Below, piece by piece: positions 48,083-53,410 of a stretch of 53,410 nucleotides of DNA; the stretch's first letter is position 1; every line of letters starts with the position of its first letter. The notes below the pieces were generated by a model. That model saw only the letters and a program-made list of their open reading frames with translations, was not told the DNA's origin and searched no databases. The translations under genes were made by a program, and so were the position numbers. The stretch comes from Serratia sp. M24T3 (GTDB lineage: Bacteria > Pseudomonadota > Gammaproteobacteria > Enterobacterales > Enterobacteriaceae). The stretch covers positions 1-53,410 of the forward strand of contig NZ_AJHJ01000032.1 in assembly GCF_000257645.1 (NCBI RefSeq), read 5' to 3'.

Positions 48083-48254
48083 ACACTTCACGGTATACGG
48101 TTACGGCATAAACAAGCGCGGCCTGACGCTGGGTATTAACTACAAAACTCACTCAGACACCTCAGAAAGCGCAAAGGCAGCCGCAATGCTAAAAGCCCAG
48201 CATGACGGCCTGACTGATATCCGCATTACCCGTGTTCAGGGGGTAGCAGTATGA
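48075..48254 (+). CDS. Small satellite protein
   Basis: 59 aa, MLKHFTVYGYGINKRGLTLGI... Perfect AGGAGG 6 nt before ATG 48075, inside the end of the Icd-like gene, so coupled. Beta-strand-rich N-terminus then an Ala/Lys helix. No function known. It overlaps the next gene by 4 bp. Confidence 0.75.
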   Translation: MLKHFTVYGYGINKRGLTLGINYKTHSDTSESAKAAAMLKAQHDGLTDIRITRVQGVAV

Positions 48255-48853
48255 AAGCCATTACCGTTCATGATGCAAAAATGCCTTTGGTTGAGTATCA
48301 GGGCCAGCGCGTTGTCACCTTCGCCATGATTGACGAGGCTCACCAGCGCCCGAAAGAAACCGCCCGAAAAGCGTTTAACCGAAATCGCCGCCACTTCATC
48401 GAAGGTAAAGATTATTTTGTGGTTAACGCTACCGATGTTGATTGGTTAGAGGGGGGCATTAAACGCCCAGGCAAAAAAATAACCAATCACATTCATGGCA
48501 AGGTCACGGTGTTTACGGAGTTTGGTTATCTGTTACTGACAAAGCCCTTTACCGATGATCTAGCTTGGCAAGTACAACGCGAGTTGGTTGATGGCTATTT
48601 TCGGCATACCCCTCACTTCTCAGACATTCGCCCTGTGCTTATTCCTTCACTGGATGAGCTGGAATCTATGCCATTACAGCAGGCACAAGACATTCTCACC
48701 GCCGCAGATCACCGTTCTCACTGGCGACACGGCAAGCACGGTAGCGCTGAGATGAGTCAGCGTAAGCGCGAGCTTAAAGCAATCCGCCCAGCCATTGCCC
48801 GCATTACCGCACTGGTTCAGCTAACCATTCCTGGACTGGAGAAAGCCAAATGA
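48251..48853 (+). CDS. ORF6N-domain protein (antirepressor-like)
   Basis: 200 aa. ORF6N/antirepressor-like N-terminal domain (YQGQRVVTFAMIDEAHQRPKET...KDYFVVNATDVDWL...VTVFTEFGYLLLTKPF, about 15-115), then an Arg/Lys/His-rich linker and C-terminal helix. A second antirepressor-type protein in the element beside the Bro-N gene. Its ATG overlaps the previous stop. Confidence 0.85.
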   Translation: MKAITVHDAKMPLVEYQGQRVVTFAMIDEAHQRPKETARKAFNRNRRHFIEGKDYFVVNATDVDWLEGGIKRPGKKITNHIHGKVTVFTEFGYLLLTKPFTDDLAWQVQRELVDGYFRHTPHFSDIRPVLIPSLDELESMPLQQAQDILTAADHRSHWRHGKHGSAEMSQRKRELKAIRPAIARITALVQLTIPGLEKAK

Positions 48854-49026
48854 CTCGCACTAATGCTCACTTCAAAAACGATGCGATAGACGCACTGGAA
48901 AAAATCCGCGTGATACTGCAGGCGGCACTTTTCCTGACAGCGACTGATAGTGAGCGTGATGCCTCAATCGAGCTGATGGGTTTGGCCGAAGAAGTTGCCA
49001 TTCGCGTATTGGAGGCCAGCCGATGA
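48850..49026 (+). CDS. Small helical satellite protein
   Basis: 58 aa from ATG 48850 (overlaps the ORF6N stop) to TGA 49024-49026: MTRTNAHFKNDAIDALEKIR... Predicted all-helical with an acidic centre. No homolog recalled. Fourth link in a chain of ATGA-type overlaps from 48075 to 49620. Confidence 0.7.
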   Translation: MTRTNAHFKNDAIDALEKIRVILQAALFLTATDSERDASIELMGLAEEVAIRVLEASR

Positions 49027-49208
49027 ATCATGAAATTTCTCTCTGCGATGTGATGAGCCGCATACAGCAGGCGCAGACCGTGCTGTCTGTTTGGCTTCAA
49101 ACCTTAACCACTGACGATGGCAAGGTACCTGACATGGTTGATTCGGTATTAACCATTCTTGACGGATTACCTGATGCGGTAGCGGTAGCAATGGAGGGCT
49201 GCGAATGA
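49023..49208 (+). CDS. Small paralogous protein, copy 1
   Basis: 61 aa, MNHEISLCDVMSRIQQAQTVL... Shares a pattern with the gene at 49399: QAQ(T/A)VLS(V/L)WL(Q/N)T(L/M)T, G(K/N)(V/L)PDM and L(D/E)G(L/V)P. Helical, acidic. It overlaps both neighbours. Function unknown. Confidence 0.75.
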   Translation: MNHEISLCDVMSRIQQAQTVLSVWLQTLTTDDGKVPDMVDSVLTILDGLPDAVAVAMEGCE

Positions 49209-49402
49209 GTCATGAAATAACTCTTCAGCAGGCCGCCGATAAAGCGGTTTTGGCTGAAACCATAGCTTTGCTGCTTGAGGAGTATCCAGGCGAGCTCCCG
49301 CCCACTCAGGCGGGAATGACTATCAATTTAATTCGTCGTCTATGTGGTGAGGCGGCGTGTTGGCTCCTTGAAGAACAGATGCTAAGGGAGGCGAAACAAT
49401 GA
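49205..49402 (+). CDS. Small paralogous protein, copy 2 (diverged)
   Basis: 65 aa, MSHEITLQQAADKAVLAETIALLLEEY... Starts like copy 1 (M-N/S-HEI) but the rest is diverged. Acidic and helical; it ends with two Cys and a Trp (CGEAACWLLEEQ). Overlaps copies 1 and 3. Confidence 0.7.
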   Translation: MSHEITLQQAADKAVLAETIALLLEEYPGELPPTQAGMTINLIRRLCGEAACWLLEEQMLREAKQ

Positions 49403-49620
49403 GCTATAAACTCGACGCAGACGACGCGCGTTGTCAGGTCATGCAGGCACAGGCGGTATTGTCTTTGTGGCTCAACACTATGACCAATAGCGATGGAAAT
49501 TTACCTGACATGATTGGCGCAGTCATTACCCTGCTTGAAGGCGTGCCAGAGGTAATGGAAGCCTTATTTTTGGAACATTCAGATCTACAAATTGCAGCCA
49601 TGCGGGGAAGAAAATCATGA
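49399..49620 (+). CDS. Small paralogous protein, copy 3
   Basis: 73 aa, paralogous to copy 1 (VMQAQAVLSLWLNTMTNSDG...PDMIGAVITLLEGVP), with an added C-terminal tail. GGGAGG lies upstream of the ATG. It overlaps the next gene by 4 bp. Confidence 0.75.
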   Translation: MSYKLDADDARCQVMQAQAVLSLWLNTMTNSDGNLPDMIGAVITLLEGVPEVMEALFLEHSDLQIAAMRGRKS

Positions 49621-50222
49621 CACAAGAAACCTGCTTTGAGGCGACTCCTGCCGGTATTAACTTCATGGCCCGCAACGACGACGGGGGATTTCAGCACCTC
49701 AAGCTGGTGGGTTACTCAGCGGTGATTCGTCAACTAGATAGCGGAAGATTTGATAGCAAGCTATCTGAAGGGTTGCGTGTAATGGCTGAAATCTACCAAG
49801 GCAAAGCGAGCGGTTGGTTCAGGCAGTCTGATGAACAAGATATGACGTGCTGGCGATGGATTGTGGCCGCTCTGTTTATTAATGAGCAGCTAGCACAGCA
49901 CGGCACCATTGAAACGTTGAAAGAGGACGGCACAACCGAACGCACCGCTGTCTATCGGGGCGCCGTTGGTGGGATCTCCATCTATCCGGCGACTGAACGT
50001 TTCGCGCTGGCTAACAACGTCGAGGGGATCGCCTTCGAAAAGTTTGGGATGGATGCCCATAAGAGGGCTGTCATGATTTACCAGTCAATGACAGAGGCCG
50101 ATCCTGACGGCGGCAACCTTCGGCTTTCCCAGTGGGGCCGTGACTCAATGGCGCTGCTTCACGATGGATTTATAGAAATGCTCAATACCGAAGGTTTACC
50201 ACCATTACCAACAGCTCACTAA
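49617..50222 (+). CDS. Satellite hypothetical protein A
   Basis: 201 aa. Central block WRWIVAALFINEQLAQHGT followed by a His/Gly-rich beta region; C-terminus helical. It recalls hypothetical proteins directly upstream of alpha in P4-like elements. Weakly related to the next gene (compare LRWLVLTLFIIQQVEEHGK), suggesting an old duplication. Function unknown. Confidence 0.75.
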   Translation: MTQETCFEATPAGINFMARNDDGGFQHLKLVGYSAVIRQLDSGRFDSKLSEGLRVMAEIYQGKASGWFRQSDEQDMTCWRWIVAALFINEQLAQHGTIETLKEDGTTERTAVYRGAVGGISIYPATERFALANNVEGIAFEKFGMDAHKRAVMIYQSMTEADPDGGNLRLSQWGRDSMALLHDGFIEMLNTEGLPPLPTAH

Positions 50223-50232
50223 GGGGATAAAA

Positions 50233-50799
50233 ATGAAAAAAATCACAAGCCAGACCGGTCGCTTTATCGCCTCAGAACGCCGTTGGGGTGGGGATGTTGA
50301 AATCGTTGAAGTGGTAAATGGCGAGCAAGCCCGCCGCTATAAATCTATCGAGCCAAAAGAGATACCAGGCCTGCTGTGTTCAGGGGAACTCCTGGACGAA
50401 CTGGAGCTTTCATTCCTGTTACTCAACGTTTGGCAGGAGAAGGTCAAAACGCCAACCATTGGAGAAGGCTTGTTGAGCCTCCGGTGGTTAGTCCTAACGC
50501 TGTTTATTATTCAGCAGGTTGAGGAGCATGGGAAACCTGTCAGCGTGGTTGAGGGGCAGACGTTCCCGATAAATTATTACGACCTCAGCAATGGTGTTGA
50601 TTTCTTTCTCACAGCACAGGCCGTAGAGGAACGCGGTGCTTTGTTCGGCGGTGTTCATGCTGCCGGCTGGCTCAGTTGCATGATTGAGCCGGGTTACTTC
50701 GCAGGAGAGCCAGGTAAATATCTGACTGAAGCGGGTGCGGAAACAATGTGCGGCATGGTTAAGCAGCTTCACCTCATGCAGGAGGAGCAGGATGCGTAA
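50233..50799 (+). CDS. Satellite hypothetical protein B
   Basis: 188 aa, AAGGGGA before the ATG, 10 bp after protein A. Shares with protein A the RW-(I/L)-V-x-x-LFI-x-(E/Q)Q block and a helical C-terminus (CGMVKQLHLMQEEQ). Its stop overlaps the start of alpha by 8 bp, linking it to the replication gene. Confidence 0.75.
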   Translation: MKKITSQTGRFIASERRWGGDVEIVEVVNGEQARRYKSIEPKEIPGLLCSGELLDELELSFLLLNVWQEKVKTPTIGEGLLSLRWLVLTLFIIQQVEEHGKPVSVVEGQTFPINYYDLSNGVDFFLTAQAVEERGALFGGVHAAGWLSCMIEPGYFAGEPGKYLTEAGAETMCGMVKQLHLMQEEQDA

Positions 50800-53410
50800 C
50801 ATTGACCTCATTCATGAAGTGACGGCCGCCGCAGCAGGGCGCTGGCCTGACGTATTGTCACTGGCTGGCATCTCTGTGCCCCAATCACCACGCCAGCATG
50901 CATCCTGCCCGGCTTGTGGCGGTAATGACCGCTTTCGATTCGATGACAAAGGGCGCGGTAATCATTTCTGCAACCAATGCGGGGCAGGCGATGGCCTCGA
51001 CCTGGTAAAAAAGGTAAATCACTGCGATACCACCGAAGCGGCGCAGATACTGGCGGGGGTGATGGGTATTGATTACCGGGTGACAGAAATTGACCACAAA
51101 GCCGCCAGCCAGAGGCGTGAACAGTTGGAATCTGAACGCCAGCAGCGGGAGCAGGAACGCCACCAGCAATCCGCAGCCGATGAAACACGCCGTCGGGAAA
51201 GCTTCCAGCAGAAGTATCAGGCATTGGCCGCACAGGCGCAGCCAGGTGAAAGCACGTATCTCACCGCCAAGGGGCTGACGGGCTTCTCGTTCCCTATTAT
51301 GGCTGACGGCACGTTATTGCTGATGCTGATCGATGCGTCCGGCGCCGTGGCCGCCGCGCAGACCATTACCGTTGATGGCGCGAAAAAAATGGTATTCGGT
51401 TCAGCCAAGCACGGGGCATACCACGCCGTGAACGTGCCTGAGCACCCGCAGGACATCATCATCACCGAAGGGCTGGCAACGGCCCTCACGTTGAGCCTGA
51501 TGCGTCCGGAGGCGCTGACCGTAGCCGCCATTGATGCCGGTAATCAGTTGCCCGTGGCCGAGCTAATGCGTCGCCAGCATCCGAATGCGCGGATCATCAT
51601 CGCGGCAGATAACGATTGGCATTATCCAGGCGAGCTGGACAAGTGTGGGAAGCCAAAAGTAAACACCGGCCGTATTCAGGCAGAGAAGGCCGCATTAGCC
51701 GTGGACGGCTTAATCTCAAGCCCACCAACTGACCATAAGGCCGACTGGAACGACTACCACCAGCAGAACGGCATAGAAGCCGCCACGGCCACATTTAACG
51801 ATTCAATATATCAACCGCAGGGCGAAGAGATGAAACCACAGCTACAGGCCATCGACGGCGGTAAAAAGCCCGGGCAAAGAGATGACATTCTCAAACCTCA
51901 TGTTGAAAGCCGTAAGGATGGTGTGTTCTGGATCTCGCCTAAGGCAGATAAGGAAACCGGCGAAGTGATTAACAGCGAAAGCTGGCTGTGCTCACCGCTG
52001 GAAGTCGTCGGAACCGGTAAAGATGACAAAGACCAGTTTTTGATTATCCGCTGGTTGCCGGTGGGTGAGCATTCATCTCATACCGCGGCGATCCCGCTGG
52101 CTGATATTGGAGAACGTGAAGGCTGGCGCGTACTTAAATCGGGTGGCGTGAACATCACCACTAAACCTGCCATGAGGGCTACGCTGGCCGACTGGTTACA
52201 ACGAAGCGGTTCTCGTGAGATATGGCGAGTGGCTCAGGCTACGGGCTGGCAGCGCGGTGCTTACATCATGCCAGATGGTGAAATCATCGGTACGCCGGAT
52301 ATGCCGGTGCTGTTCAACGGTCGCAGCTCAGCAGCGGCGGGCTACACCAACAAAGGGTCGGTAAAAAGCTGGCGCGAAAGTGTGGCACGGCTGGTGGGCG
52401 GTAACTATTCGATGATGACGGGGATCGGTGCTGCCCTCGCAGCCCCACTTATCGGCCTGACCGGCGCTGATGGGTTTGGCATTCATTTCTATGAGCAGTC
52501 GAGCGCAGGGAAAACCACTACCGCGAACGTGGCCAGCAGCCTTTATGGTAATCCTGACATGCTGCGCCTCACTTGGTACGGCACTGCGCTGGGGTTGGCA
52601 AACGAGGCAGCCGCACACAATGACGCGCTGATGCCACTGGATGAAGTAGGCCAAGGCGCTGATCCGCGCAGCGTGGCGCAGTCTGCCTATGCACTGTTTA
52701 ATGGTGTGGGCAAGCTGCAGGGAGCCAAAGAGGGTGGCAACCGTGATTTAAAGCGCTGGCGTACCGTGGCAATCAGCACAGGCGAGATGGATTTAGAAAC
52801 CTTTATCGCCAGTAGCGGGCAAAAGATAAAGGCCGGCCAGCTGGTGCGGTTGCTCAATATCCCGCTTAGCAAGGCAATGAGGTTTCATGAGCACAAGAAT
52901 GGCAAAGAGCACGCCGACGCGCTTAAAGACGCTTTCCAGAACAACCACGGCACTGCCGGCAGGGAGTGGATTAAATACCTCGCTGACCACCAGCAGCAGG
53001 CCATTGAAACTGTGAGAGAGGCTGAGAGCCGCTGGCGCTCACTGATACCGGCAGACTATGGTGAGCAGGTTCACCGCGTAGGCGCACGCTTCGCCGTTCT
53101 GGAGGCAGCGCTAATCCTTGGCAAAGTTATCACTGGGTGGGATGAGCAAACGTGTCGTGATGCGGTTCAGCACAGCTATAACGCCTGGGTACGCGAATTC
53201 GGCACAGGCAACAAAGAGCATCAGCAAATCATCGAACAGTGCGAGGCTTTTCTGAATGCTTATGGGCTTAGCCGTTATGCCCCGATCCCCTATGACCCAA
53301 CGTCGCTGCCGATATCGAATCTTGCTGGATACCGTGCTAGGGGAGCTCATGACGCTGACATGATGACGTTCTATACCTTCCCTGCGGCTTTTGAAAACGA
53401 GATAGCGAAG
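50792..53410 (+). CDS. P4-type alpha primase-helicase (cut by window end)
   Basis: Replication protein of the satellite: 873 codons from ATG 50792 are open to the window edge, no stop seen. Zinc finger C39, C42, C60, C63 (CPACGG...CNQCGAGDG); a charged Gln/Arg/Glu coil (about 110-150); TOPRIM primase with E226 (ITEGLATAL) and D273-x-D275 (AADNDWH); a DUF927-type helicase with P-loop SSAGKTT (G573, K574) and a Walker B-like DEVGQGAD. P4 alpha is 777 aa; this one is larger. GAGGAG lies upstream. Domain order matches P4 alpha-type primases. Confidence 0.9.
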   Translation, partial: MRNIDLIHEVTAAAAGRWPDVLSLAGISVPQSPRQHASCPACGGNDRFRFDDKGRGNHFCNQCGAGDGLDLVKKVNHCDTTEAAQILAGVMGIDYRVTEIDHKAASQRREQLESERQQREQERHQQSAADETRRRESFQQKYQALAAQAQPGESTYLTAKGLTGFSFPIMADGTLLLMLIDASGAVAAAQTITVDGAKKMVFGSAKHGAYHAVNVPEHPQDIIITEGLATALTLSLMRPEALTVAAIDAGNQLPVAELMRRQHPNARIIIAADNDWHYPGELDKCGKPKVNTGRIQAEKAALAVDGLISSPPTDHKADWNDYHQQNGIEAATATFNDSIYQPQGEEMKPQLQAIDGGKKPGQRDDILKPHVESRKDGVFWISPKADKETGEVINSESWLCSPLEVVGTGKDDKDQFLIIRWLPVGEHSSHTAAIPLADIGEREGWRVLKSGGVNITTKPAMRATLADWLQRSGSREIWRVAQATGWQRGAYIMPDGEIIGTPDMPVLFNGRSSAAAGYTNKGSVKSWRESVARLVGGNYSMMTGIGAALAAPLIGLTGADGFGIHFYEQSSAGKTTTANVASSLYGNPDMLRLTWYGTALGLANEAAAHNDALMPLDEVGQGADPRSVAQSAYALFNGVGKLQGAKEGGNRDLKRWRTVAISTGEMDLETFIASSGQKIKAGQLVRLLNIPLSKAMRFHEHKNGKEHADALKDAFQNNHGTAGREWIKYLADHQQQAIETVREAESRWRSLIPADYGEQVHRVGARFAVLEAALILGKVITGWDEQTCRDAVQHSYNAWVREFGTGNKEHQQIIEQCEAFLNAYGLSRYAPIPYDPTSLPISNLAGYRARGAHDADMMTFYTFPAAFENEIAK

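Larger units (their letters stand above)
43393..53410. mobile_element. P4-type satellite/integrative element in argU (left part)
   Basis: It begins at the tRNA 3' end with a P4-family integrase, then an accessory gene, AlpA, Bro-N and ORF6N proteins, an Icd-like gene, five to six small overlapping genes and the alpha primase-helicase, still open at the window end. Gene order matches P4-like satellites. No structural phage genes, cos site or second tRNA-end repeat (attR) are visible within the window. Confidence 0.9.

Noticed and set aside
43393-53410. Complete attL/attR pair of the element
   Set aside because: The tRNA 3' end was found once only; the right end must lie beyond the window.

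Overview
This is a chromosomal segment of a member of the Enterobacterales. Gene order follows the Escherichia coli K-12 dnaX-to-argU stretch closely: dnaX-ybaB-recR-htpG-adk-hemH-gsk-ybaL-fsr-ybaK-chiX-ybaP-copA-cueR-ybbJ-qmcA-cnoX-ybbO-tesA-ybbA-ybbP-purK-purE-lpxH-ppiB-cysS-ybcJ-folD-argU. Some E. coli neighbours are absent (aes, ushA, glsA) and miaE is present. Together with abundant ERIC-type intergenic repeats this suggests a non-Escherichia enterobacterium (Yersiniaceae/Hafniaceae-like). The genus cannot be fixed from the sequence alone.

Layout. 1-5340: replication/repair and chaperone genes (dnaX with a programmed -1 frameshift site, ybaB, recR, htpG behind a sigma-32-like promoter). 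5407-9367: an insertion between htpG and adk, made of a divergent LysR-type regulator and a tightly coupled four-gene operon (PP-loop ATP pyrophosphatase, Nudix hydrolase, PLP-fold enzyme, EamA-type exporter). Its gene content matches the ycfABCD 6-thioguanine pathway known from Erwinia amylovora. 9481-14908: adk, hemH, gsk and ybaL, with three perfect-period 129-bp ERIC-like units between gsk and ybaL. 15061-16626: an orphan AT-rich polytopic membrane protein. 16842-22840: fsr, ybaK, the sRNA gene chiX, ybaP and the copper-efflux locus copA/cueR. 23007-26039: an AT-rich 1010-residue orphan protein. 26165-33363: ybbJ-qmcA, cnoX, ybbO, tesA/ybbA-ybbP. 33587-42000: purEK with a PurR box, miaE, lpxH-ppiB, cysS, an HTH/SDR pair, ybcJ-folD. 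42114-43025: a 2-hydroxyacid dehydrogenase. 43316-43392: tRNA-Arg(UCU). 43393-53410 (continuing past the end): a P4-type satellite/integrative element inserted at the tRNA, with integrase, AlpA, Bro-N/ORF6N proteins, an Icd-like protein, a run of small overlapping genes and the alpha primase-helicase.

Two observations stand out. First, copA is split into two reading frames: the zero frame encodes only a 76-residue CopZ-like domain, and full-length CopA (about 850 residues) requires a -1 shift at a C CCA AAA heptamer. A potential pseudoknot (9-bp and 8-bp stems, all perfect) begins 5 nt downstream. In E. coli the same kind of frameshift makes the short chaperone from a full-length zero frame, so here the relation is inverted. 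Second, the putative 6-thioguanine operon has a long inverted repeat in its leader, suggesting this strain may make a thiopurine antimetabolite.

All identities rest on reading motifs and remembered family sequences. No database search was run.
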